Source: Mesostigma viride | Taxonomy: Eukaryota > Streptophyta > Mesostigmatophyceae > Mesostigmatales > Mesostigmataceae | Length of the DNA stretch: 64,000 nt | Assembly: GCA_009746045.1 (NCBI GenBank) | Contig: RPFO01000123.1 | Span: 2,030,713 to 2,094,712 of the forward strand | Reading direction: 5' to 3' | Notes under the pieces: model-generated | What the model was told of the DNA's origin: nothing | The model's database searches: none | Seen by the model: the letters and a program-made list of their open reading frames with translations, nothing else | Shown here: in pieces, positions 1 through 9,729 of the stretch | How the letters are laid out: every line of letters starts with the position of its first letter | Numbering within the stretch: the first letter of the stretch is position 1 | Program-made: the position numbers and the translations under genes

Positions 1-204
1 ACATGGTCTGTAATGGACCTGTCAACCTTGTGTAGTCAACAGCATGAACCCCAGCCAAAACCTGGCTGTATCCTGAATAAAATCAGAGTGAGTGTACCAT
101 GGTCCATGAGCCTTAGTACAGACTAAATTACAGGTATTATGCCAGTCACAATGCTGACACTACCACACAATCTGCTCTCCAATGCCCTATAACCAGGCAC
201 CAGC
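1..204. other. No gene seen; downstream flank of the older LTR element
   Basis: This stretch lies beyond the RNase H end of the older copia-like element. It would be expected to hold its 3' LTR. I see no match to the sequence upstream of its gag (10,835-11,000), so no LTR pair can be defined for that element. Confidence 0.4.
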
Positions 205-948
205 TTAGACAGCTTGCTGAGATGGGTCCATCAGAGACTGAAGAACCTTGTATTGCACTGCTGCCTTCTGCACTAGCTTGGTCAAAGCATCAGCAGGATT
301 GTCAACCCCAGGGATATGCTCAATATTGGCCAAGGAGGACAACTCTTTAAGAAGGAGATAGTCCAAGTCCCTACTTCTGGCCATCTGCCTGTGCACAAAC
401 TGCACCATCCCCATGGAGTCTGTTTTTAGAAGAGTGGTAACCTGAAGTGGCCAAGGAGTGTTAGAAGTCATCTGATGAAGCAACTCCTTCAGATAAAGGC
501 TTGTGTGAATGCCTTCACAAATAGCCCTGCATTCTGCCACATCACTGCTGACAGCCACCCGTTTGTGCAGGCGACTAAACCAGCTCACCAAACTCCCCAG
601 GCCTTCCTGTCTGAGCACAAAGAGCCCTGCAGCCCTGCCCCTGACCTTGGAGACCTGCCTGCTGTCCATTGAGCTATCCACATACAGCTCCATGCAAATG
701 GGTTGTGATAAATCCACTGCAGACAACAGAATGCCAGATGAAGCCCTGACCTGATCAGCCACCTTGGCAGACCCTAGCTCCACCAGCATGTCATCAGGCA
801 ACCTGGCTATGACCATAAGGTCTGGCCTGGAAATGCCTGCCACCCAAGCAACCATGCCCCTGACCATAGGACACAGTGCCTGTGTGATGGTTGGAGGAAG
901 CTTGCTAATGAGGGTCTCTTGATAATCATTGCCCCCCACCAGCAGCAC
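205..948 (-). pseudogene. RNase H part of the older copia-like pol
   Basis: The translation aligns along its whole length with the RNase H end of the younger pol at 1,800-5,438. It carries the conserved RISRPDL, ARLPDD, WFSRLH and DNPADALTKL blocks, the last being the usual C-terminal Ty1/copia RNase H signature. The frame differs from the upstream piece at 926-1,106, so one small indel near 940 separates them. It is the last part of a polyprotein and has no start of its own. Confidence 0.85.
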
Positions 949-1106
949 TGATACGCCATTCTCCCCCCTTCTTCACCAGTGTGGCCTCCATGCCCACAAA
1001 CAGCAGAGGCTCATTCTCCACCTGCCATTGCTCCCTACCCAGAGGAAACTTGGACTTAATGATGGAGATCAGCTCCTTAAGCCACGACGTGGGAGCTATC
1101 AGATGT
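926..1106 (-). pseudogene. Reverse transcriptase C-terminal piece of the older copia-like pol
   Basis: This short frame begins exactly at the insertion point of the younger element. It continues the reverse transcriptase after HGDD, with FPLGREQW and LLFVGMEA matching the younger pol (FPVGKVIR, KFCGVDTM). It runs out of frame at about 940, where the RNase H frame takes over. Confidence 0.8.
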
Positions 1107-1382
1107 AGTTGCAATAATGTGTTTTGGATACCAACGCTCTTCGTCGAGAGGCAAGTGCTTTGGTGCTACGCAGAGGAACACGCAGGCGGCTACCTCGTCC
1201 GCCGTCACGTTGCATTTATTTCTCATTAACTTATCATCGTGCATTGGACTTGCTTAACATAGTCCGAGATTCCTCGGCGCGACGCTAGATGCCGTTCACA
1301 AGATTCCGTCGCAGCAAAGATGCTGACGGCGCGGCGTCCACACTAGGATTTAGGGTACTGAGTAGAACTACACAGTACAACT
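1107..1382 (-). repeat. 3' LTR of the young copia-like element
   Basis: It is identical to 6,716-6,991. Its ends are the 5-bp inverted repeat AGTTG/CAACT, and it is flanked on the outer side by the GATGT duplication at 1,102-1,106. Confidence 0.93.
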
Positions 1383-1799
1383 CCGACTTCTTTTTCTTTG
1401 TGAGTCGGTACGGACAGGGATGTACTCAAGATGATCGGTACGGCCGCATCCCAGTCACCGACTTCACAATCCTAGTAGTGGCAAAGTCTTGTTGGGAAAC
1501 AACACCAACAAGCATAGCGGTCGCATGAACTTGGATGCATGTGCAAGACACACATCATTATGGCAAGTCATTTATTCATCGTACCACACTGGGGAAACCC
1601 GGAAACATAGTATGCCGGCCACCGCCAAGCATCAACGGGTGAAAACCCAGACAAGAGCCCATTACATAGTATGCAACTCTCCCGCAGAGAGAAGCATCAA
1701 GGCCATGGTCAATGCCAATTTTAAATAGGAAATTCAGAAAAGAGTGAAAACACACATCAGCCAGGGCAAGATGTAACCCTGAAATCAGACAGGGACAAT
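1383..1799 (-). other. 3' untranslated part of the young LTR element with polypurine tract
   Basis: No ORF continues the polyprotein here. The complement of 1,383-1,404 is rich in A and G (AAAGAAAAAGAAG) and touches the LTR, so it is the likely polypurine tract priming plus-strand DNA. The rest holds nothing recognisable. Confidence 0.6.
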
Positions 1800-4700
1800 T
1801 TAAAGTGTCGCCTGAACTAGACGAAGCTTGTCATACTGAGGCCTAGCCTTGGCATACAGCTTGGTCAAAGCATCTGAAATGTTATCATTGTCGCGAACAT
1901 GGTACAGCGAAACAGCGTCACTATATTCTTTGGCACGAAGGAAGTCGAGCTTGCGCGTGCGCGCATAAGGATCAGCCAAAAAGTCAATCAGCGACTGCGA
2001 ATCCGTGAAGATGGTGGTATCAACCTGTGGAATGACACGGCAAAACTTCAAACACCACCGAAGAACCGCACGGAAATACATCAACTCCTCAGCAGTCTCG
2101 CAGAAGGCACGAGCCTCTGCAGTGTCACTACCCACATACACCCGCCGATGTAAGCGAGAAAACCACGCAAAGGGTGAAGGGGAAGATTCAGGGACATGGA
2201 CAGTGGCAGAATTACTCAAAAGCACCACAGCGGCACAGCGCCCACGGAGCTTAGAGATATTAGCACTATCCAAACTGCTATCACAATACGCGGACAAGTG
2301 AATAGGCCGCTCATAGTCCACCCCATGTAAGACCAACCCAGGGGAGGCAGAAATGTACTTACACATGACATTGCGGGAAAGAGAGCACATCAAGTCATCT
2401 GGCAACCGAGCAAGCACCGCCAAGTCAGGGGAGACGGTAGAGACCAGCCAGTTCAGCTTACCCCGCAGAGAACCACACTCAGCAGGCTGAATATACTGAC
2501 TAGTAAGGGATGAAAGCTGAGTGATGAGCTCCTGAACATAGTCCCCCGCTGCACGCAGCTTCATCACATATCTGCCAGAGGCATCCTTGGTGAGCATAGT
2601 GTCGACGCCACAGAACTTGACATACTTGTCCAAGACGCGGCGAATGACCTTGCCGACCGGGAAGTGCTGAGCAACAGTGGCACAAAACCAGTCTAGCCAC
2701 GGTGTGGGGCCCATGCAGTCCACATCATCGACATGAATGAACACAAAAACTGGCTGCCCCTCCCATGAGCCAACAAACAGAGAGGGGTCCAGGTCATGAT
2801 AGTACATGTGCATCACATCAAGCAAAAGACGCTCGAGGCAAAGGCGCCAAATCCGAGGACCTGTCACAGTACCGTCAACACCCTTCAAGAGACGGAGAAA
2901 CTTCTTGCCCATGATAGGCTGCCACAAGGGAGGACAGCGCACATACAAGCGGGTCGTGCCAGCCCACACATTCTCAGCGAGCTTGGGATCACCATTCAAA
3001 AAAGCTTTGCTGAAATCCATGAGGGCTGACTCATACGGAAGTCCCTTGTTGAGCTGGCCTAGGTAGAAGGACAGGACCATGCGCCAATTATCCTTGATCA
3101 ACCCAGGTGCTGAGATGGCATTGTCCGGAAGATCACTAGTACCTGAAAATTCTAGGACCACCGGGCGAACAAAAGGCACCCTAGTTGTTGTGTCAGGCAC
3201 CAACTTACGCTCCAAAGTCCACTTGTGGCGCAAAAGGCGAGCACCACTGGGCACTTCATCAACCGGTTCAACAGCACGGTATGCAAGCCACCTTTCACCT
3301 GACGCAATAATGGCCTTAGTCCACCCATCTAGCCCCTCCTCCGTTTGACACTCCACGTCAGCATCATGGTAAGAGATAGGGCTTTGGGTAGCAACATCAT
3401 GACGTCCAATGCCGAGACTAGCCAAGCTAGGACGTTTAGGAAGCAACAACTGAGTTACCAACGGCACATCACTCTCACGGGCATAGTTCACGTGCCGAAT
3501 GTTGCCTATGACAGCAACAAGTTGGCAGTCAGACATGACAGCATAGTCCTCAAGAGGCAGATCAGCATGCCCCTCCCGCCGCAAGCAGGTGGAGTTGACC
3601 CAGACATCCTCCCGTACAAGGAAGTTCTGACCAAGGATTGGTGGACCACTATACCCTTCCACCACGCAAAACTCAACTAGCACCCCCATCACATTGACAT
3701 CAATGACACCAAGGACAGGGAACTTCGTTGAGCCAGCAAAATCAGTCACACACTCCCAGTGCACTGAGGGTCTCACAGGATTGTAGTGCAGGGATGAGAC
3801 AATGGAGGTTCTCGCCTGCGTATCTACCAACATCCTCATACCATGCTGATCACCCAGGGTACCAAATGCGGATACCATCGCTGCCTTGACGGGATTTTGC
3901 AAAGCGTCTGTAGGAGGTTTACGCATCAACCTTTCTACAGCAAGGGTGAGAAAGCCCTTACGGCTTGGGCGCTCAAGACAGGAACTGCCCTGAGTACTAT
4001 CCCTACCAACGCAGGGATCCTCCCGACCAACGCCAGAAGGGGGGAGGTTAGGCAAGCTGTCGCGCAAGCTCTCTGCCTGTTCTACCCCTAGGGTGTGTAA
4101 GTGGTGTGCTACCACAGCAACATCATCATCATAGTCCCCACTCTGCAACTCCAACTCAGCTTCCCCACTAGGCGCGCTAGTACCACTGTCCCCTGCATTG
4201 TCACATACAGGAGCCGAAGAGGAAGGAGGAGTCACAGTGCTAGAGAGCCTGCTAGGGTCGGAGTACAACTCCAACACTCTAGACCAAGCCTCCACATCAC
4301 GCATGTAGGGCTTCACCCTATTCCAAGCCATAGTGACCTCAGTGCCCTCATAGTCCACCACGCATTTACGCATAGCAGCATCACAAGAAATTACCTTGGC
4401 TGGACCAAGCCACCTGCCACGCTTACCCAGGGCACCTTCCTTGTGCAGCCAAACATCATGCCCCACACTGGGCTCATAAGCCCCACGTCGCCTATCCAAC
4501 TGGACAAGGCGCTGAAAACGGGATGCTAGGTGGTCTTTGTACACATCCACCACCACATCGTGATATTGGCCAAACTGCAAACCCTCGGCAGTCACCAACA
4601 CCCCATCCTGTGTCGACATCAGCACACGGTTGTTCAAACTTCGACACACGGCAAGTGCCCACAAGAGCCGACTAGAGAATTCACTGTGTGGCATGTGGTC

Positions 4701-5438
4701 CCCACGTCGGGTAGCAAGCAGCTTAAACTCCTGTACCGCTCTCTCCGCTATCCCTTGTGACTCGTGGTCCTCACGCCCCACTGTTCCCACAAACTCATAT
4801 CCAGGTTCCTTGGCAGCCCACTTGAATTGCTGATCAAACTGCATCCCTGTAACCATGCTAAACATGGAGTCCAACAGGTCTATCCCCTCAAGGAGGTCCC
4901 CAACATGCTGTGACTTGAGTGGGACAACTGAAACAAAATGGGAAAATCTGTCTATTCCCAGCAAGTAGACAGCCTGGTCCTGGAACAAAATGTCACACAC
5001 CAAGTGACCACGCTCAAGGGGTGGGTGTTTGACATGCCTACGTGCACGCTTAGGCGCAGTGGACTGACACTGGTGACAACCACTGTACATGGACTGCACC
5101 GTGCTAGCCAACTTAGTCCCCGGTGCCAGTGCCCGTGCAAAACGGATAGCGTGGGTCCCATGGCCTAACACATGATGCAAGCGTGCAGCAACAGCAGTCA
5201 AGGAAAGGACTTCACCTGGTGTGGCCAGTGACCCCCCATCGTCACGGTCGACGTGCATGAGTCCAGCTTGCATAGTACCAGCATTACTGGTCGGTGGGGG
5301 TTCATGGTCCCGCGTTGCCGCAGGCGTAACAATGTCTGTGCACAAGCCGCTACGCAACACAGCAGCAATGCACGCAGCAGAATTGTTGTCTACACAACTA
5401 CCCAGCTCATCACATGCAGCTAGATTAGTGGTAAACAC
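1800..5438 (-). CDS. pol: Pol polyprotein: integrase, retropepsin-like domain, reverse transcriptase, RNase H
   Basis: About 1,212 residues. Integrase comes first: a zinc-binding HHCC region near residues 90-125 (LHHVLGH...CHQC), then a DDE core with CDILF, LLGIDRFSHF, MQFDQQF and GIAERAV. A retropepsin-like domain lies at about 530-610, with VDTQARTSIV (D at about 539, the Gly of DTGA replaced by Gln) and the family's closing signature ILGQNFL. A Ty1/copia-type reverse transcriptase follows (HVDD at about 901), then RNase H to the end (NISDALTKL). The first displayed residue is a GTG. The frame is open upstream to about 5,501, overlapping gag by about 40 nt in the -1 frame, so a Gag-Pol shift is the likely route of expression. 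The IN-PR-RT order is unusual. Confidence 0.9.
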   Translation of the reverse strand: MFTTNLAACDELGSCVDNNSAACIAAVLRSGLCTDIVTPAATRDHEPPPTSNAGTMQAGLMHVDRDDGGSLATPGEVLSLTAVAARLHHVLGHGTHAIRFARALAPGTKLASTVQSMYSGCHQCQSTAPKRARRHVKHPPLERGHLVCDILFQDQAVYLLGIDRFSHFVSVVPLKSQHVGDLLEGIDLLDSMFSMVTGMQFDQQFKWAAKEPGYEFVGTVGREDHESQGIAERAVQEFKLLATRRGDHMPHSEFSSRLLWALAVCRSLNNRVLMSTQDGVLVTAEGLQFGQYHDVVVDVYKDHLASRFQRLVQLDRRRGAYEPSVGHDVWLHKEGALGKRGRWLGPAKVISCDAAMRKCVVDYEGTEVTMAWNRVKPYMRDVEAWSRVLELYSDPSRLSSTVTPPSSSAPVCDNAGDSGTSAPSGEAELELQSGDYDDDVAVVAHHLHTLGVEQAESLRDSLPNLPPSGVGREDPCVGRDSTQGSSCLERPSRKGFLTLAVERLMRKPPTDALQNPVKAAMVSAFGTLGDQHGMRMLVDTQARTSIVSSLHYNPVRPSVHWECVTDFAGSTKFPVLGVIDVNVMGVLVEFCVVEGYSGPPILGQNFLVREDVWVNSTCLRREGHADLPLEDYAVMSDCQLVAVIGNIRHVNYARESDVPLVTQLLLPKRPSLASLGIGRHDVATQSPISYHDADVECQTEEGLDGWTKAIIASGERWLAYRAVEPVDEVPSGARLLRHKWTLERKLVPDTTTRVPFVRPVVLEFSGTSDLPDNAISAPGLIKDNWRMVLSFYLGQLNKGLPYESALMDFSKAFLNGDPKLAENVWAGTTRLYVRCPPLWQPIMGKKFLRLLKGVDGTVTGPRIWRLCLERLLLDVMHMYYHDLDPSLFVGSWEGQPVFVFIHVDDVDCMGPTPWLDWFCATVAQHFPVGKVIRRVLDKYVKFCGVDTMLTKDASGRYVMKLRAAGDYVQELITQLSSLTSQYIQPAECGSLRGKLNWLVSTVSPDLAVLARLPDDLMCSLSRNVMCKYISASPGLVLHGVDYERPIHLSAYCDSSLDSANISKLRGRCAAVVLLSNSATVHVPESSPSPFAWFSRLHRRVYVGSDTAEARAFCETAEELMYFRAVLRWCLKFCRVIPQVDTTIFTDSQSLIDFLADPYARTRKLDFLRAKEYSDAVSLYHVRDNDNISDALTKLYAKARPQYDKLRLVQATL

Positions 5439-5461
5439 ATCATCGTCCCAACATGGGCTAT

Positions 5462-6688
5462 CTAGTTTGCTGCAGAGGGAGCAGGGACAGGCACATGAGT
5501 GTTAGCAGGTGTGGCCTGGGTGTTCCCCTGCCTCTGCCATTTGTTCCACTTGGCCTTCTTGGGCCGCATGTTGCCAGCCGGCTTGGGCGGGCGCTTCTTG
5601 CCCTGCGGACCGCGTGTGTGCTTGCAGTCCTTGGCGAAGTGCCCTGGCTGGTGGCAGGCGCCACACAGCCGCACATTCGGACCAGCCTTCGTGTTGGCTG
5701 GGCAATCCGACCACACATGCCCGGTGCCCTGGCATCGGCCACACTTCTCTTCACCTGCACCATGAATTCTTGCAATGGGCGCTGCAGCAGAGGAAAGAGG
5801 GTCAGAAATGCCCGCTGCCACCAATGCCTTGGCGGCAGCCGGCACAGCAACAGAATTGCGAATAATCTGGAAAGCCTCTGCCCTATTTGCTAGCTTGTCG
5901 ACAGTCAGTGTTCCCGACATGCCCTGGAGGGCGGACTCAGACAGGCTACCAGACATGATGCCCTTTGCCAGAAACATTACCACCGAGAAGGCGTCACCTG
6001 GCGAGCAGGACGACAACGCCAGTTTCTGCTCGTAGTCGAGCGTTGCCTGGCTGATGTCTACCTTCCGATTCAGATCAAACTTTAGAATACTCACTGCATC
6101 TGCGACGAGGCGCATTAGCCCCGTCTTCAGGAGATTCTTCTCAAGGCTAGCCATGAATTCTTCCCAGCTCCGGTCCTCCTTGTAGGCTATCTCGATCAGG
6201 TCGGATACGACCTTGTAACCCTCGGTGGCCAGCCGATTGCGCCTCAGCAATTCGATAGGCTTGGCTACCATGTCTTGGACATCACTGTGCCACTTGCGCA
6301 GGTTCAAAATAAACTGTTCTTTCACCTTCTCTGATGGCTCAGGAGCCGCTGGAATCGGCGCAGGAATTCGCTCCTCGATCACCTTTTGCTCCTTCATCCA
6401 GAGGATGCGGGCAGCACGGTCTAGGCTTGCAGTGCGCAGCCCAGCCGCCTGTGATCCACTTGGCAGCTCCGCTGCACGGGCAGCTGCAGGTGCAGTTTCC
6501 TCCGCCGCAGTGTCCACCACTGCGGGGCTATCCTGCTTGGCAAATTCTTCGTTCAGATTCCTCTGAATCTCGCTCGCGGTGGGCTTGCGAAGTGTGCCCA
6601 CGCCCTTCGAGCCCAGGGCTCCGAGATTCGGCAGCTTGATTTTGTGTTTGATTTTCGACGACGGCGTTGTCAGGCCCGTCCGGAACAT
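5462..6688 (-). CDS. gag: Gag of the young copia-like element
   Basis: Structural capsid/nucleocapsid protein of the retrotransposon. Two CCHC zinc knuckles of spacing C-x2-C-x4-H-x4-C sit near the C-terminus (CGRCQGTGHVWSDC and CGACHQPGHFAKDC), followed by a basic, Lys/Pro-rich tail. I place the start at the Met at about 6,688 (MFRTGLTTPSSKIK), 28 nt inside the 5' LTR. The frame remains open into the LTR up to 6,853, so a longer form starting inside the LTR cannot be excluded. The gag stop at 5,462 overlaps the pol frame. Confidence 0.88.
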   Translation of the reverse strand: MFRTGLTTPSSKIKHKIKLPNLGALGSKGVGTLRKPTASEIQRNLNEEFAKQDSPAVVDTAAEETAPAAARAAELPSGSQAAGLRTASLDRAARILWMKEQKVIEERIPAPIPAAPEPSEKVKEQFILNLRKWHSDVQDMVAKPIELLRRNRLATEGYKVVSDLIEIAYKEDRSWEEFMASLEKNLLKTGLMRLVADAVSILKFDLNRKVDISQATLDYEQKLALSSCSPGDAFSVVMFLAKGIMSGSLSESALQGMSGTLTVDKLANRAEAFQIIRNSVAVPAAAKALVAAGISDPLSSAAAPIARIHGAGEEKCGRCQGTGHVWSDCPANTKAGPNVRLCGACHQPGHFAKDCKHTRGPQGKKRPPKPAGNMRPKKAKWNKWQRQGNTQATPANTHVPVPAPSAAN

Positions 6689-6715
6689 TTTTGAAAATGT
6701 TCTTTCTTGAGTACA

Positions 6716-6991
6716 AGTTGCAATAATGTGTTTTGGATACCAACGCTCTTCGTCGAGAGGCAAGTGCTTTGGTGCTACGCAGAGGAACACGCAGGCGGCT
6801 ACCTCGTCCGCCGTCACGTTGCATTTATTTCTCATTAACTTATCATCGTGCATTGGACTTGCTTAACATAGTCCGAGATTCCTCGGCGCGACGCTAGATG
6901 CCGTTCACAAGATTCCGTCGCAGCAAAGATGCTGACGGCGCGGCGTCCACACTAGGATTTAGGGTACTGAGTAGAACTACACAGTACAACT
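6716..6991 (-). repeat. 5' LTR of the young copia-like element
   Basis: It is identical to the LTR at 1,107-1,382. It should carry the promoter of the element for minus-strand transcription. The gag frame stays open through its inner half. The outer flank is GATGT at 6,992-6,996. Confidence 0.93.
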
Positions 6992-8033
6992 GATGTAGGT
7001 CATCCCCGTGCAGCGAAGCATACACTGGCAGGCCTTCCCATTGCCCCAAAAACAGACAGGGGTCTACAGGAGAGACCTTCAAGTTGCAATGCTCCTTCAG
7101 GAAACGGTTGAGAGTCTCCCTCCAGATTATTGGACTTGACCTCAGGCCCTCCAGGCCCTTGAGGATTTTAAGGAACTCAGTGTGAATGTCCCTTTTCCAT
7201 ACAGCAGGCACCCTGACATAGAAAGGCGTCTTGCCCTCCCACTTTTCCTGTGCCACATCTGCATCACCCTCCAGAAATGCCCTCTTGAAGTCTACCACCA
7301 CTGAGCCATAGTCCAAGCCCTTGTTGAGAAGGCCTAGAAATACACACAGCAGCAGCCTCCAAGTATCATGCAACATGCCAGGGGTATACAACTCCTCAGC
7401 AGTGCACTCACCAGTACCCTTGAACTCATTCAGCACTGGCCTGACATGTGGTACCTTGACCCCGTCCACCTCCTTCATCTTGATGACAAACTTGAGCTTG
7501 AGTAGACGTCGTGCAGGAGGCAGGTCATTGACAGGTTCCACGCATTTCTTGGAGATCCAGTCCTCCCCAGATTTAATCAGACCCAGTGTGACCTGGGGAC
7601 ACATAATGGGAGAGGACATGAGCTTCACCAGGCCTTGGTAGTTGATAGGGCTGTGTCCAGCAAGTGAGTGAGGACCAATGCCCAAACTGCTTGGATGACT
7701 AGCAGCTGGCAATATGAGGTCATCAACCAAGGGCTCCTGCCCCTGGCACACTTGCACACGCTTAACCGTCCTGGTTACTGCACGTGATAGGTGAGTGGTC
7801 CTGAAATTAATCAGTGGGACCTGACCAGCCCCTTCCTTAGTCAGGAGAGAGGACGTGATCACTACCCCATCCTGGCATAGGAAATTCTGCCCCAGAAGAG
7901 CAGGTCCCTGATAGCCCTCCAAGACACAAAATGCAGTGTCCTGTCCAAGGATAGGAATAGATACCTCACCCAGTACCTTCACGTGTACCCCGCCACTGAA
8001 GTCAGACACAAACTGATAGCTGGGTTCAGTCAT
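6992..8033 (-). pseudogene. Retropepsin-like and reverse transcriptase part of the older copia-like pol
   Basis: The frame opens inside the retropepsin-like domain (FVSDFSGG...), passes its closing motif (ALLGQNFL) and enters the reverse transcriptase. Matching blocks with the younger pol include ARRLLKLKF, LGLLNKGLDYGSVVVDF and LFLGQWEGLPV, up to the catalytic HGDD. It is cut at HGDD by the young element. The displayed frame runs on to 6,894 only because it reads into the inserted LTR. A frameshift separates it from the integrase frame upstream. Confidence 0.85.
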
Positions 8034-9729
8034 GCTGTACCCTGCTGCAGCCCTGGTTCCAATGCATGATGGAAACCTGAGAATTAGTGTCTACCTCTAA
8101 GGCAGTGTCCAGCCCCAGATTGCCATGCCACCTGAGCTTGGCTACCTTGGGCTGCTTCTTGGCTCTTTGTAGAGCCCCAATCAATCCAGCCAAACTTGTC
8201 CCCCTGGGCTTGGTTAGTGCCTTGGGCTTGACAGTTGACTCCCCAGCTGTTGACCTTGCAGCCTGTTCAACAAGTACCTCTGCAACCTGGCCAGGGCTGA
8301 CAGATTCCCCTGCAACAGATGTGGTCGTTGCGTCAGTGATGTCACTTGGGACCTGAAAATCCTGCAGATCCTGTGAGCCTTGTGCCTGACTGCCCTCATT
8401 CATCAGGTTAGGCTTGACATATGACCAACTCAGCCGGTGTACATGCTTTGGTTCGTCCTCCATGCTGACCAAGCATGCGTGGCTAGCTTCATCAACCTGG
8501 GTAACCACCCCAGGACTCCAGCTACCACGTTTGCCATAAAGGCTAGGTTCCTTCCAAGCTAGGACCTTCTGACCCACTTGTGGCTCCAGCATCTTCCAAC
8601 CCCGGTCCTTCTCCCTCAGCTTGGCAAAGGTGACATGTGCAGCATGTTTCCAGCCCTCCAGCACATGTGGTGGGCACAGGCCATGATATAGACCCATTGG
8701 GCTGACAGCAACTCCATCATAGTAGAAGTTAACCCTGCTGTTCAGCTGCTGCTCCACGTTCCTCAGCCATGCACTCCTGACAAGTGCAGGTGCAGACAAG
8801 GGTACCCAGTCTTCAGAGATGATCAATTTCTTGACCTCCTGGATTGCCCTCTCGATAGCACCCTGCTGCCCATGAGCCTCCCTAGGTGTAACCAGCAACT
8901 CAGGAAGGGTAGGATCACCCTTGAGATGCTGAAACTGCATGTCCACCTGGATCCTTGTGGTAGGAAACTTGGCTCTTACATTCTGCAGGGCAGCCAGCAA
9001 GTACCTGTTCTTCATAGAAGGTAAATGCTCCAGCACCTTGTATTTTGTGTACCTGTCCACGCACACCAACAGTTGCATGCCCCTGATGTGTTGGATATCA
9101 CACTGCAGATCACCAATGCTCTGAGGTAGAGCTTTGGCATGTGATTTCCTGGGCTTGTTGGAGGACAACTGGCACTTACACCGTGAGGCAGCTTGCTGAC
9201 ACGCCTTGAGAAGGGGTGCCCTGCCCATACGGAAGGCAAAGTTGTTTGACAGAGAAGTGGCATGCCCAAACATGTTGTGGATTCGGGCACCCAACTCCTG
9301 GTACACAGAGGAAGCAGTCCCTGGCACAGTCAGGACTGTGCTGTCAGGTTGTCCAGCATCACCATGCTGACTTCCATCCTGTTCTGACTCAGAGCCTGAG
9401 TCACCCTGCTCATGCCCAACACCTGGACCGCCAGCAGGGACCACATGCATACCACCAGAGGCCTTCACACCCCTCTGTGGTTGTACATTGGTTTCTCTCA
9501 AAATGAGAGGTCCACCCTCGTGCCCAGCACGAGGATGCATGGGGTCAGACATTCTTACAGCTGCACCAGCTGTCAAGGACGTCTTCATAGGAACCTGTAC
9601 CTCTCCAGGTGACCTGGGGCCACCCTGAACCTGGAGATCACCCTCTTGTTGCCCAGATATAAAATCTGCATTGGAGCACCTGGCCTCCCCCTTGGGTGAT
9701 TTAAGGTGTGTAGGGGTTGCCTCAGACAG
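8026..9729 (-). pseudogene. Integrase part of the older copia-like pol, with start of the retropepsin-like domain
   Basis: From the Met at 9,588 this gives about 520 residues: an integrase zinc region (IHNMFGH...CKC), a DDE core (LQCDIQH, LLVCVDRYTKY, IQVDMQF, GAIERAIQEVKK) and a C-terminal region ending VLAWKEPSLYGKRGSW. The frame closes inside the retropepsin-like domain at VDTNSQVSIMHW, the counterpart of VDTQARTSIV in the younger element. Upstream of 9,588 it stays open to a single TGA at 9,730-9,732 and is in the same frame as gag. Gag-Pol could therefore be made by stop readthrough in this lineage. Confidence 0.85.

Larger units (their letters stand above)
1107..6991 (-). mobile_element. 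Complete young copia-like LTR retrotransposon
   Basis: The element is 5,885 bp with two 276-bp LTRs (1,107-1,382 and 6,716-6,991) that I read as identical base for base. The 5-bp target duplication GATGT lies at 1,102-1,106 and 6,992-6,996. The LTRs begin AGTTG and end CAACT, not TG...CA. On the minus strand a purine-rich tract lies directly before the 3' LTR (complement of 1,383-1,404), as expected of a polypurine tract. The sequence after the 5' LTR (TGTACTCAAG...) does not start with TGG, so no ordinary tRNA primer site is visible. Gag and pol are both open, so the copy may be recent and active. Confidence 0.93.

Noticed and set aside
6689-6853. Gag of the young element starting inside the LTR
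   Set aside because: Kept only as an alternative: the first 55 residues would be LTR-encoded, and a Met just inside the LTR gives a normal N-terminus.
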